Shown: piece by piece, positions 1-7,396 of the stretch
Layout: every line of letters begins with the position of its first letter
How positions within the stretch are numbered: position 1 is the stretch's first letter
Source of the DNA: an uncultured Ruminococcus sp.
Lineage (GTDB): Bacteria; Bacillota; Clostridia; Oscillospirales; Acutalibacteraceae
DNA: 64,000 bases
Assembly: GCA_902799245.1 (NCBI GenBank)
Contig: CADBZY010000001.1
Coordinates: 62,001 to 126,000, forward strand
Direction: 5' to 3'
Position numbers and translations under genes: made by a program
Notes under the pieces: model-generated
Told to the model about the DNA's origin: nothing
Database searches by the model: none
The model's input: only the letters and a program-made list of their open reading frames with translations

Positions 1-912
1 TATAACGACGGCTTCTGGTACGAGGGCTGGGAAGGCTATTACGACCTCGTCAAGCTCAACCTGCGCAATTCCGACGTAAAGCAGCATATATTCAGCTGCA
101 TAGAAGGATGGGTCAATGAATTCGGTATCGACGGACTGCGGCTCGATGTGGCTTACTGTCTCGACCGCGATTTCCTGCGTGAACTTCACAACTTCTGTAA
201 GAGCAGATGGAATGATTTCTTCCTTCTGGGCGAATGTCTGCACGGGGATTACAATACCTGGTGCAATGACGCTATGCTCGATTCGGTGACGAATTACGAG
301 TGCTACAAGGGACTGTATTCGTCCTTCAACTGCGCCAACATGCACGAGATAGGATATTCCCTCAACCGCCAGTTCGCTGACGAGCAGTGGACGATCTACA
401 AGGGCAAAAATCTCTACTGCTTTGCCGACAATCACGATGTAACGCGTATTGCTTCCATTCTTACCGACAAGAGCAATCTTCCTCTCGTTTATTCTCTGCT
501 CTTTGCCATGCCCGGAATACCTTCGGTGTATTATGGCAGCGAATTCGGCACAGAAGCGCAGAAAAGCCAGGGTGACGACGCGCTTCGTCCGGAATTTTCC
601 GAGGAGCAGGCGGAAAGCGGATGGAATACGCTGTCGGCGCATATCAGCCGGCTGTATTCGGTGAGAGAGTCGTCTCCCGCGCTTTGCCGCGGAGGATACA
701 AGCAGCTTCACATCAATTCCAAGCAGCTTGTTTTTCTCAGACAGTTTGAAGGCGAGCGGGTGATTTTCGCCCTAAATATGGATGACGCACCTTACACGGC
801 GCATTTTGACGCCGGGGCAGGCAGCGGCACCGATCTCCTTACAGGTCAGAGCGTCAGCTTCGGCGGCGGTCTGAATCTCCCCGCCCAAACCGCCTACATT
901 ATCAGACTGTAA
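1..912 (+). CDS. GH13 alpha-amylase family glycosidase, C-terminal part
   Basis: This is the 3' part of a glycoside hydrolase family 13 enzyme; the reading frame is open from the first base, so the start lies upstream of the window. Family signatures appear in order: GIDGLRLDVA (conserved region II with the nucleophile Asp, about residue 45), LLGECLHGD (region III acid/base Glu) and FADNHDVTRI (region IV transition-state Asp). They are followed by the short beta-sandwich domain C ending at TAYIIRL. The compact ending fits cyclomaltodextrinase, neopullulanase or maltodextrin glucosidase types that cleave alpha-1,4-glucans or their oligosaccharides. No signal peptide can be judged. The exact specificity cannot be read from this fragment. 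Family assignment is firm, substrate is inference. Confidence 0.93.
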   Translation, partial: YNDGFWYEGWEGYYDLVKLNLRNSDVKQHIFSCIEGWVNEFGIDGLRLDVAYCLDRDFLRELHNFCKSRWNDFFLLGECLHGDYNTWCNDAMLDSVTNYECYKGLYSSFNCANMHEIGYSLNRQFADEQWTIYKGKNLYCFADNHDVTRIASILTDKSNLPLVYSLLFAMPGIPSVYYGSEFGTEAQKSQGDDALRPEFSEEQAESGWNTLSAHISRLYSVRESSPALCRGGYKQLHINSKQLVFLRQFEGERVIFALNMDDAPYTAHFDAGAGSGTDLLTGQSVSFGGGLNLPAQTAYIIRL

Positions 913-933
913 CCCTTCACATGAATAATATCA

Positions 934-964
934 GGTTGAAGGGTGAAGGTAGGAGGTTGAAGGT
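934..964. repeat. Heptanucleotide tandem repeat (GGTTGAA type)
   Basis: Four to five consecutive 7-base units are read here: GGTTGAA, GGGTGAA, GGTAGGA, GGTTGAA. The array starts about 21 bases after the amylase stop codon. The reverse-complement version of the same units occurs at 1150-1184 on the other side of the terminator. Confidence 0.8.
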
Positions 965-1002
965 CACGGTTTTGTCATCTTAACTTCTTCAAAGCAAAGT
1001 AA

Positions 1003-1057
1003 AACAGCGGTCGGGTTCAGCATTGCGGAAAATGTCTGAACCTGACCGCTGTTATTG
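1003..1057. terminator. Intrinsic terminator between amylase and fprA
   Basis: An 18-base arm at 1003-1020 pairs with 1036-1053 with a single G-U pair, loop of 15 bases. It lies between convergent genes and can serve the amylase; flanking T/A stretches are modest. Confidence 0.65.
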
Positions 1058-1149
1058 TATTGAATGAAGTCCGAAAAAAATAGGGAAGTATTTTTAATCA
1101 CATATGAGGTAAAATAATGAAGAAATTAGTGAAGAATAACAAGTGCTAC

Positions 1150-1184
1150 CTCAACCTTCACCCTTCACCCTTCAACCTTCACCC
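1150..1184. repeat. Heptanucleotide tandem repeat (TTCACCC type) abutting fprA stop
   Basis: Units TTCACCC, TTCACCC, TTCAACC, TTCACCC run at 1157-1184, preceded by a degenerate unit. The last base is also the first base of the plus-strand CTA that forms the fprA stop codon on the minus strand, so the array begins exactly where fprA ends. Confidence 0.85.
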
Positions 1185-2344
1185 TATTTTATCAGTTCGT
1201 CGGCAAGGGTTGCCATTGCTTCGGGGATTTCGCCCTTGAGGGAGGATTTGATGGAGACAACGGTATCGAGAACCTTGACGTTTTTCATGCCTTCCAGCTG
1301 TGCCTTCATCAGCTTTGCAGCGGCAGGCGCCCATGTGCCGTTTTCCATCAGACCGACCGTGCGCTTCTGGTAGTCCTTTGCCTTGAGCTGATTTAAGAAT
1401 CTCTCCATCGGCGGGAATACGCCCATGTTGTAGGTCGAGCAGGCGAGTACCATTCTGTCATAACGGAAAGCGTCTTCCACCGCTTCGGCGATGTCGTCAC
1501 GGGAGAGGTCGGTGATGGCGACCTTCGGAGCGCCCTTGCTTTCCAGAAGCTCTTTCAGCTGCATGGCGGCGGCGGCTGTATTGCCGTGGATGGAGGCGTA
1601 TGCGATGAAGATTCCCTTGTCCTCCGGCTCGAAGCTGCTCCAGACGCGGTATTTATCGATGTAGTATGCGAGGTTTTCGGTGAGAATGGGACCGTGCAGC
1701 GGGCAGATCACCTGAACGTCCATCGTGTCGAGCTTCTTGATCACTGCCTGTACCTGCGAACCGTATTTGCCGACGATGTTGAAGTAATAGCGGCGTGCTT
1801 CACATGCCCAGTCCTCGTCGGTGTCGAGCATGCCGAATTTGCCGAAAGCGTCGGCGGTGAAAAACACATTGTCGCCGCTCACATAGGTCATCATTACCTC
1901 AGGCCAGTGCACCATGGGCGCCATTGTGAATTTGAGTGTATTGGTGCCGAGTTCCAGGGTGTCGCCTTCCTTGACGACGATCTTTCTGTCGGAGATGTCG
2001 AAGGAATAGAACTGATCGTAGAACGCGAAGGTTTTTGCGTTGCCGACAATCTTCATTTCGGGGAACATCTCGGCGATAGCCTTAATGCTGCCGGTGTGGT
2101 CAGGCTCCATGTGCGAGATAACGAGATAATCCGCCTTTCTGTCGCCGAGGGCTTCCCTGACGTTGGCAAGCCATGCGTCGGCAGTGCGCTTGTCCACGGT
2201 ATCCATAATGCAGACCTTTTCATCCATGATGGCATATGAATTGTAAGCCATGCCGTTGGGTACCTCAAACTGACTCTCGAAGAGGTCGAGGTCTGCGTCG
2301 TCACAGCCAATGTAAACAACAGTATCGGTGATTTTCTTAACCAT
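1184..2344 (-). CDS. fprA: A-type flavoprotein (flavodiiron protein)
   Basis: Flavodiiron proteins reduce O2 to water or NO to N2O in the cytoplasm of anaerobes, taking electrons from a rubredoxin. The 386-residue protein has the two expected parts: an N-terminal metallo-beta-lactamase-like diiron domain with the ligand cluster SHMEPDHTGS and later His ligands (VHWPE, PLHGP), and a C-terminal flavodoxin domain beginning IAYASIHGNTA (FMN phosphate loop). I chose the ATG at 2344 (MVKKITD) because AAGGA sits 9 bases upstream; two in-frame earlier starts either overlap that site or lack one. A TTGACT-17-TATAAT promoter precedes it. The likely electron donor, a flavin reductase-rubredoxin, is encoded at 3453-4058 beyond a Crp/Fnr-type gene. 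O2 versus NO preference is not decidable from sequence. Confidence 0.96.
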   Translation of the reverse strand: MVKKITDTVVYIGCDDADLDLFESQFEVPNGMAYNSYAIMDEKVCIMDTVDKRTADAWLANVREALGDRKADYLVISHMEPDHTGSIKAIAEMFPEMKIVGNAKTFAFYDQFYSFDISDRKIVVKEGDTLELGTNTLKFTMAPMVHWPEVMMTYVSGDNVFFTADAFGKFGMLDTDEDWACEARRYYFNIVGKYGSQVQAVIKKLDTMDVQVICPLHGPILTENLAYYIDKYRVWSSFEPEDKGIFIAYASIHGNTAAAAMQLKELLESKGAPKVAITDLSRDDIAEAVEDAFRYDRMVLACSTYNMGVFPPMERFLNQLKAKDYQKRTVGLMENGTWAPAAAKLMKAQLEGMKNVKVLDTVVSIKSSLKGEIPEAMATLADELIK

Positions 2345-2392
2345 AAATATCATTCCTTGCAATTGAATTCGGCGGTATTCCGCCACATAGGT

Positions 2393-2421
2393 ATTATATC
2401 ATTCCGGGTTGAAAAAGTCAA
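2393..2421 (-). promoter_or_regulatory. Promoter of fprA
   Basis: On the minus strand TTGACT (2416-2421), a 17-base spacer and TATAAT (2393-2398) are present, about 50 bases upstream of the fprA start. Confidence 0.75.
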
Positions 2422-2438
2422 TATCGCAAGTATTCATA

Positions 2439-2479
2439 CAAAAAAATAAGGACATACCCTGTGTGAAGGTATGTCCTTA
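2439..2479 (-). terminator. Intrinsic terminator of the Crp/Fnr-type gene
   Basis: A perfect 12-bp stem (2447-2458 with 2468-2479) with a 9-base loop is followed, on the minus strand, by a run of seven T. It separates the regulator from fprA, so fprA is transcribed from its own promoter. Confidence 0.88.
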
Positions 2480-2537
2480 TCGCTGATAAACAGTGTTTGT
2501 ATTTTGTCTTTTGTCTTTATTTACCCGATTTAAATCG

Positions 2538-3218
2538 TCAGGTAGTGCATTCATTTTCTGCAAGAAGCTCGAAGTGGTTGAGATTATAACGGATCAGCCC
2601 GTCATTCTGCATTCTGCTGAGCTCACTTGACATGGCGCTGCGGTCAACCGCCAGATAATCCGCCAGCTGCTGCCGCGTAAAAGGAATATCGAAGGCAGGC
2701 GACTGATGCATGTTCATCTGCTCGGTGAAATAGGAAAGCAGCTTCTGACGTGTGGAACGCCGTGAGATATGCTCTAATTTGCGCATGTGAGAGAGCAGCT
2801 TTTTGGCCATAATTCTCATCAGGTTGCTGCGAAGCTGGCTCTGACAGTCGCTTATTTCCGGGATAGGCGTCAGCACGCATTCGACGTCGATAAAGATGAC
2901 GGTCGTGGGCCGGAGGGCTACAACGCTTACGGTCGGCGTATCATAGGGCAGCAGAGAGTGTACTTCGCCAAAAATTCCGCCTTTTTCCAGCTCGGAGAGT
3001 ACAGTGTAGTTGCCTAAGAAATCGGTGTTGATAATGCGAGCGCCGCCATCAATAAAAACCGCTATTCTGTTTAGCTCGTGATTGGACTTGAATATGTATT
3101 CGCCTTCCTCAAAATGACAAACCTTTGCGTCGAAATATTCAAGTATTTTTCCAATGTTCTCGGTACATATGCCCGTGAAGAGATCGCTTTTGCTGAGAAT
3201 ATCAATATACCTGTGCAT
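2538..3218 (-). CDS. Crp/Fnr family transcriptional regulator
   Basis: Cytoplasmic DNA-binding regulator with an N-terminal cyclic-nucleotide-binding-type beta-barrel (FEEGEYIF ... GGIFGEV, roughly residues 35-100), a dimerisation helix and a C-terminal winged helix (FTRQQLADYLAVDRSAMSSE, about residues 165-190). It does not show the N-terminal cysteine cluster of Fnr, so a [4Fe-4S] oxygen sensor of the Fnr kind is not supported. The start is set at ATG 3218 (MHRYIDIL); the frame extends a little further upstream only through a TTG. It lies between fprA (same strand, after a terminator) and the divergent hrb, so these are its obvious candidate targets, in the manner of HcpR/Dnr-type nitrosative-stress regulators. 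That regulatory link is inference. Confidence 0.9.
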   Translation of the reverse strand: MHRYIDILSKSDLFTGICTENIGKILEYFDAKVCHFEEGEYIFKSNHELNRIAVFIDGGARIINTDFLGNYTVLSELEKGGIFGEVHSLLPYDTPTVSVVALRPTTVIFIDVECVLTPIPEISDCQSQLRSNLMRIMAKKLLSHMRKLEHISRRSTRQKLLSYFTEQMNMHQSPAFDIPFTRQQLADYLAVDRSAMSSELSRMQNDGLIRYNLNHFELLAENECTT

Positions 3219-3220
3219 AA

Positions 3221-3267
3221 TTGTGTAAACAACCCTTAACCTTACCAAAATATAGTTGTAAAAACAA
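3221..3267. promoter_or_regulatory. Two TTGT-N4-ACAA dyads upstream of the regulator
   Basis: Two 12-base dyads with identical arms lie at 3221-3232 and 3256-3267, centres 35 bases apart. The first touches the region just before the regulator start codon; the second is directly upstream of a TATATT on the minus strand (3249-3254). Arm sequence resembles Crp/Fnr-family half sites, but the spacing is two bases shorter than the classical TTGAT-N4-ATCAA. Candidate autoregulatory operators. Confidence 0.45.
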
Positions 3268-3392
3268 AATACATATGAATTATATTATTTCAGGTTCAAA
3301 TAGTCAATTGATAATTATACCGAATTTGTCTTTTGAATTTTATAAAAAAGAAAAAGGAGTTTTAAAGGTCATCAAGATGTTGCACATTCTAG

Positions 3393-3421
3393 TTGACATT
3401 ATTGAAATATTTATATATAAT
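3393..3421 (+). promoter_or_regulatory. Consensus promoter of hrb
   Basis: TTGACA (3393-3398), 17-base spacer, TATAAT (3416-3421): a perfect sigma-A type promoter 31 bases before the hrb start codon. Confidence 0.9.
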
Positions 3422-3452
3422 ATTAATATACTGATTCGGAGGTGTATGATTT

Positions 3453-4058
3453 ATGGATACAAAAGCGTTGCAAAAGATACAGTATGGACTTTTTGTCCTG
3501 AGTGCGTCGGATTCCGGCAAGGATAACGCCTGCATTGTCAATACGGTCGTTCAGGTGACGTCGTCGCCCATGTGCATTGCCGTGACGGTCAACAAGCAGA
3601 ATCTCACGCACGACATGATCGCTGCTACCAATAAATTCAACGTAAGTGTGATCGACGTGACCGCGCCGTTTGCTATTTTTGAAAGGTTCGGTTTCCAGAG
3701 CGGACGGGACGCCGATAAGTTTGCCGGATTTGACGGTGCAGTCCGTACCGGAAACGGTCTTATGCGGCTGACAGATCATGCCTGCGCGTTTATCAGCGGA
3801 TGGGTCATTTCCAGCGTTGACCTCGGTACGCACACCATGTTTATTGCCCGTGTTGCTGACTGCGAGGTGCTCAGCGCCGAGGAGGCTATGACCTACAATT
3901 ACTATCACGCAAATGTCAAGCCAAAGCCTGAGACAAGCGCCAGGAAGGGCTTTCGCTGCAAGATATGCGGGTATATCTATGAGGGCGAAGAACTGCCGCC
4001 TGATTTTGTGTGTCCTCTCTGCAAGCACGGCGCCGAGGATTTCGAGCGAATAGAGTAA
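3453..4058 (+). CDS. hrb: Flavin reductase-rubredoxin fusion (high-molecular-weight rubredoxin)
   Basis: The 201-residue protein joins an N-terminal FMN-binding flavin reductase-like domain (about residues 1-155, e.g. SSPMCIAVTVNKQNLTHDMI) to a C-terminal rubredoxin (about 165-200) with both iron-binding CxxC pairs, FRCKICGY and CPLCKHG. This is the architecture of Hrb of acetogens, which passes electrons from NAD(P)H to the flavodiiron protein FprA in O2/NO detoxification. GGAGGTG lies 8 bases before ATG 3453 and a perfect promoter is just upstream. It is divergent from a Crp/Fnr-type gene and two genes from fprA, which supports that partnership. Domain assignment is firm, partnership is inferred from family and context. 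Confidence 0.94.
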   Translation: MDTKALQKIQYGLFVLSASDSGKDNACIVNTVVQVTSSPMCIAVTVNKQNLTHDMIAATNKFNVSVIDVTAPFAIFERFGFQSGRDADKFAGFDGAVRTGNGLMRLTDHACAFISGWVISSVDLGTHTMFIARVADCEVLSAEEAMTYNYYHANVKPKPETSARKGFRCKICGYIYEGEELPPDFVCPLCKHGAEDFERIE

Positions 4059-4110
4059 TTTTTTGGCGGAAGAACCGATGTCCCGTTATCTGTAAAAATA
4101 GGTGATAAGA

Positions 4111-4146
4111 AAAAAGCCGGAGCGTGAAGAAGCGTTCCGGCTTTTT
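4111..4146. terminator. Bidirectional terminator
   Basis: AAAAAGCCGGA (4111-4121) pairs with TCCGGCTTTTT (4136-4146), 14-base loop, T and A tracts on both sides. It sits between convergent hrb and the acetyltransferase. Confidence 0.9.
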
Positions 4147-4201
4147 GAGCTTATTGGAATAGAAAAAATGTAAAATGTCCACATAACGGGAATAACGACG
4201 T

Positions 4202-4855
4202 TTATACCAGCGTGCCGCCGAGCGCCTGTGTCTGCTTTCCGCTGACAATATCTTCCCAAGCCTCATCGTCAAACGGAATCTTTTTGAAATAATACCGCTT
4301 GTCCTCGTCCGTTATTTTTCTGATCACACGGCAGGGATTGCCCGCCGCCACAGACCAGTCGGGAATGTCCTTTGTCACCACGCTTCCCGCGCCGACGACG
4401 CAGTTGCTTCCGATGGTTACGCCCGGACAGATCACGGTATTGCCGCCTATCCAGACGTTGTCGCCTATTGTTACCGGAATGCCGTATTCGTACATGGAAT
4501 TCCTGCTGTCGGGATGAATGGGGTGTCCCGCGGTGTAGATCGCCACGTTGGATGCCATGAAGCAGTTTTCGCCTATGGTGATTTTGGCGACATCGAGCAT
4601 GGTGCAGTTGTAATTGGCGAAGAAGTTTTTACCCACTTCTATGTTGAAGCCGTAATCGCAGTAGAAGGGAGGATTGATCCATGCCCCTTCCGATTGGCCG
4701 AGCAGCTCCTTCACAACGTCGCCAAGCCCCTTAAAGTCGCTTCTGTCCATTGTGTTCAGCTTCTGGGTCAGAATCCTTGCCCGCTTCTGCTGCTCCATAA
4801 CGCTGTCGTCCGAGATGTAAGCCATTCCTTTGTCGCGTCTTTCGATGTTGTTCAT
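4202..4855 (-). CDS. Sugar O-acetyltransferase, LacA/Maa/NodL family
   Basis: Acetyl-CoA-dependent O-acetyltransferase of the hexapeptide-repeat family (maltose, galactoside or nodulation-factor acetyltransferase type), expected to be a cytoplasmic trimer. N-terminal Mac domain (about residues 15-65: QQKRARILTQKLN) is followed by a left-handed beta-helix with repeated [LIV]-G-x4 turns: IGENCFMASNVAIYTAGHP carries the catalytic His, then IGDNVWIGGNTVICPGVTIG and IGSNCVVGAGSVVTKDIP. Length of 217 is slightly above the usual 185-205 because of a C-terminal tail. The start at 4855 immediately follows the stop of the damaged MATE gene, so the two were probably co-transcribed. The acceptor sugar is unknown. 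Confidence 0.93.
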   Translation of the reverse strand: MNNIERRDKGMAYISDDSVMEQQKRARILTQKLNTMDRSDFKGLGDVVKELLGQSEGAWINPPFYCDYGFNIEVGKNFFANYNCTMLDVAKITIGENCFMASNVAIYTAGHPIHPDSRNSMYEYGIPVTIGDNVWIGGNTVICPGVTIGSNCVVGAGSVVTKDIPDWSVAAGNPCRVIRKITDEDKRYYFKKIPFDDEAWEDIVSGKQTQALGGTLV

Positions 4856-4856
4856 G

Positions 4857-5851
4857 TCAGATTATCTCCCTTGTGATGTTTTTGAGCCATCTGAATTTTT
4901 TATAATACCAGTAAACCACCGGCAATTTGATGATTTCGTCGGTATTCAGCACTAAATAAACCCCGAGAACAGGCAGCTTCAGGACAAACGCCGCTATCAG
5001 TCCGGCAGGAACCACAACGCACCACATTGTCACAGTGTCGCAGATCAGTCCGAACCGTGTGTCGCTGCCGGCGGGGAAAATACCGGCAATCACAGTGCAG
5101 TTGATGGATTTTCCGATGATATAATAGGAACAAACCAGCAGCATTACTCTGAGATAGCCGGAGGCGGTTTCGCTCAGCGTGTAGGTGAGCCGCATGATCA
5201 GCGGTATGCACAGCAGAATGATGCCGCCCGTAATGGCTCCCGAAACAATTGACAGCCTTGCCAGCCTGTCGCCGTAACGCCTGGCGCGCTCCATGTTGCC
5301 GCTGCCTAATTCATTGCCCACCATAATGCCGCTGCCGGTGCCGATGCCGAGACAAACGCACGCAATGATGTTCTTCACGATATTGGCGACGGAATTGGCC
5401 GCCACGGCGTCATTTCCCAAATGTCCCATGATGACTGAGAACATGGTGAAACCGCAGCCCCATGCAAGTTCATTCAGCAGCATCGGCATGGTGTAGCGGA
5501 TGAAATCCTTTTGCAGCGTCTTTTCGGCTTTGATGATGTAGGAAAGAATAAAAAGGAGATCAGCATGGAAAAGCGTGTGGCGATGCCGAGCGTTTTTTCT
5601 ACCGAGGGAATATCACCCTTGCCCCAGTACTGCGCCGCGAGTATGGTGGTGCCGATGGTGAGCGCCACATAGAACAGATTCAGCACAAACTGAACCTGCG
5701 TCGCAAGCGAAACGGCCGACAAAGAATCCTGGTTCAAGAAGCCAAGCATAACGGCGTCCGACGCGCTGACGATGGCGGACATCAGATATTGCAGCGCAAG
5801 CGGCAGGACGATCGAGAACAGTTTTTTGTAAAACGCGGCTTTTTCACGCAA
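4857..5851 (-). pseudogene. MATE family efflux transporter, internally deleted and frameshifted
   Basis: Two frames carry pieces of one multidrug and toxin extrusion transporter. The upstream piece (5851 to about 5540) encodes the first membrane segments (FSIVLPLALQYLMSAIVSA ... GTTILAAQYWGKG). The downstream piece resumes in another frame at YIIKAEKTLQKDFIRYTMPM and continues through the C-terminal half to 4857. Joined they give about 330 residues instead of the usual 440-460. The missing part corresponds to roughly the third or fourth to sixth membrane segments. This is therefore more than a single-base error: about 100 codons are absent and the junction is out of frame. A TTG start at 5851 with GAGGAGAG upstream fits better than ATG 5881, which lacks a ribosome site. 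Either a real decayed gene or an assembly deletion. Confidence 0.85.
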
Positions 5852-5900
5852 ATGAATCTCTCCTCGGTTGTTTTTTTTCATTGGTTGTAGTATTATTATA

Positions 5901-5924
5901 ATATCAAGAAAACGGCATTGATAT
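5901..5924. promoter_or_regulatory. Candidate operator between MATE and AraC-type genes
   Basis: Perfect inverted repeat ATATCAA-N10-TTGATAT (5901-5907 and 5918-5924) in the divergent intergenic region. The right arm doubles as a possible -35 (TTGATA) for the plus-strand gene. A regulator site is inferred only from symmetry and position. Confidence 0.4.
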
Positions 5925-5974
5925 AAGAAAAGTATCTGATTTTTATAACAATCGTATCAGAAGGAGTGATTGAT

Positions 5975-7258
5975 GTGATTAACATACAGGTTATGAACGA
6001 TTCGTCCGAGATAATTTTTTACAATACGCCTGAGCTGCCCGTCAAAATCATCAGACCCAAGCTGTCGGATTATCCCAACAAACGTGTAATCTGCCATTGG
6101 CATGAGGACATTGAAATGTTATACATCATAAGCGGGGAAATGAATTATGAAATCAACGGAAAAACCGTCAGGTTATCGGAAAAGAGCGTGCTGTTTGTCA
6201 ACGCCAGACAGCTTCATTACGGCTTTTCGGTGGACGGGAAGGAGTGTGAATTCATCTGTGTGCTGTTTCATCCCTCACTGCTTCGGGTAAATCCCGGCTT
6301 CAAGGACGCTCTTGACAAGGCAGGCTTCACATCCGAAGTTCTCTTCTCTCAGGGCAAGTCCGATGTCGAGCTGAGCAACGTTGAGGCTCTTCTCGAGAAG
6401 AACATCAAGGTTCTCGTTATCTGCGCACAGGACGCTACCGCAGCTGGCGCTGCTGTCAACAAGGCTCAGGCAGCCGGCGTTAAGGTCGTTTGCTATGACC
6501 GTTTGATCACAGGCACAGAAGCTGTTGATTACTATGTAACCTTCAACTCCTTCTCTGTCGGCAAAGCTCAGGGTCAGTACCTCATTGACGCTTACAAGGA
6601 CAAGACAGGTGTTCCGCTGTACCTCTACTCCGGCGCTGTCACCGACAACAACGCATTTATCTTCTTCGCCGGCGCATGGTCCGTGCTGAACAAAGCTGTT
6701 GCTGACGGTCAGTTCGTGGTTCAGAATTGCCCCGCTATTGCTGATTACAGCGGCAAGGCTCTCGATGCTGAGAAAGATCATGATACCCTTTCCACCATCC
6801 TCGGCACCATCACCACCGACTGGAACTTCAACACCGCAAAGACTCTTGCAGAAGGCAACCTCGTAGCAGCCGAAAAGGAAGCTAAGGGCGACGTTGCCAT
6901 CCTCGCTCCCAACGACGGTACAGCCCGCGCTATCGCAGACGCTTTCTCCGCTGACGCTGATGTTACCAGCTATGTCATCACCGGTCAGGATGCTGAAATG
7001 GCTTCCCTTAAGTACATCCAGGACGGCAAGCAGAGCATGACAGTGTTCAAGAACACCGCTACTCTCGCAACCTCCACCTGTGATCTGGTCAGCGCTCTTC
7101 TGAAGGACGAGACTCCCGAAGCTGTTGCTACCTACAACAACCAGGCTAAGGACGTTCCTTCCGCTGAAGTTGCTGTTACAGTCGTTGACAAGGATAAGCT
7201 TGCAGAGCTCATCGCTGACGGCACATTCGATCAGGCAAAGATCGACGCTGCGAAATAA
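5975..7258 (+). CDS. AraC cupin domain fused to sugar-binding protein (chimeric frame)
   Basis: Two unrelated protein parts share one uninterrupted frame. Residues 1 to about 107 match the ligand-sensing cupin domain of AraC-type regulators (CHWHEDIEMLYIISGE, LFVNARQLHYGF, LFHPSLLRVN). The rest, from about nt 6295, is a ChvE/MmsA-operon-type periplasmic monosaccharide-binding protein (VLVICAQDATAAGAAVNKA, VVCYDRLITGTEAVDYYV, GKAQGQYL). The AraC helix-turn-helix half is missing, and so are the signal peptide and about the first 50 residues of the binding protein. Such a product could neither bind DNA nor be exported normally. The GTG at 5975 has AAGGAGTG at a good distance. The ATPase and permease of the same importer follow directly. 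A deletion joining regulator to binding protein, in the organism or in the assembly, explains this best. Confidence 0.85.
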   Translation: MINIQVMNDSSEIIFYNTPELPVKIIRPKLSDYPNKRVICHWHEDIEMLYIISGEMNYEINGKTVRLSEKSVLFVNARQLHYGFSVDGKECEFICVLFHPSLLRVNPGFKDALDKAGFTSEVLFSQGKSDVELSNVEALLEKNIKVLVICAQDATAAGAAVNKAQAAGVKVVCYDRLITGTEAVDYYVTFNSFSVGKAQGQYLIDAYKDKTGVPLYLYSGAVTDNNAFIFFAGAWSVLNKAVADGQFVVQNCPAIADYSGKALDAEKDHDTLSTILGTITTDWNFNTAKTLAEGNLVAAEKEAKGDVAILAPNDGTARAIADAFSADADVTSYVITGQDAEMASLKYIQDGKQSMTVFKNTATLATSTCDLVSALLKDETPEAVATYNNQAKDVPSAEVAVTVVDKDKLAELIADGTFDQAKIDAAK

Positions 7259-7311
7259 TCGATAATCAGATTGCTTCCAGCGCTTTCCTAAATAAGTAAA
7301 TCGTTAATTCA

Positions 7312-7367
7312 AGCCGGTTCTGAGGCTAAAGCCATTAATAGGCCAGTCTTGGAATCGGCTGTTTATT
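7312..7367 (+). terminator. Intercistronic hairpin between binding protein and ATPase genes
   Basis: AGCCGGTTC (7312-7320) pairs with GAATCGGCT (7352-7360), with an inner GGCT/AGCC hairpin, followed by GTTTATTTA. Partial termination or mRNA stabilisation here would favour the binding-protein transcript, as is common in sugar ABC operons. Confidence 0.55.
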
Positions 7368-7396
7368 TACCAAATCACAGAACAGGAGCCGGTAAT

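Noticed and set aside
7349..7396. Earlier in-frame start for mmsA
   Set aside because: It lies inside the intercistronic hairpin region and has no ribosome site, whereas ATG 7397 has AGGAG.
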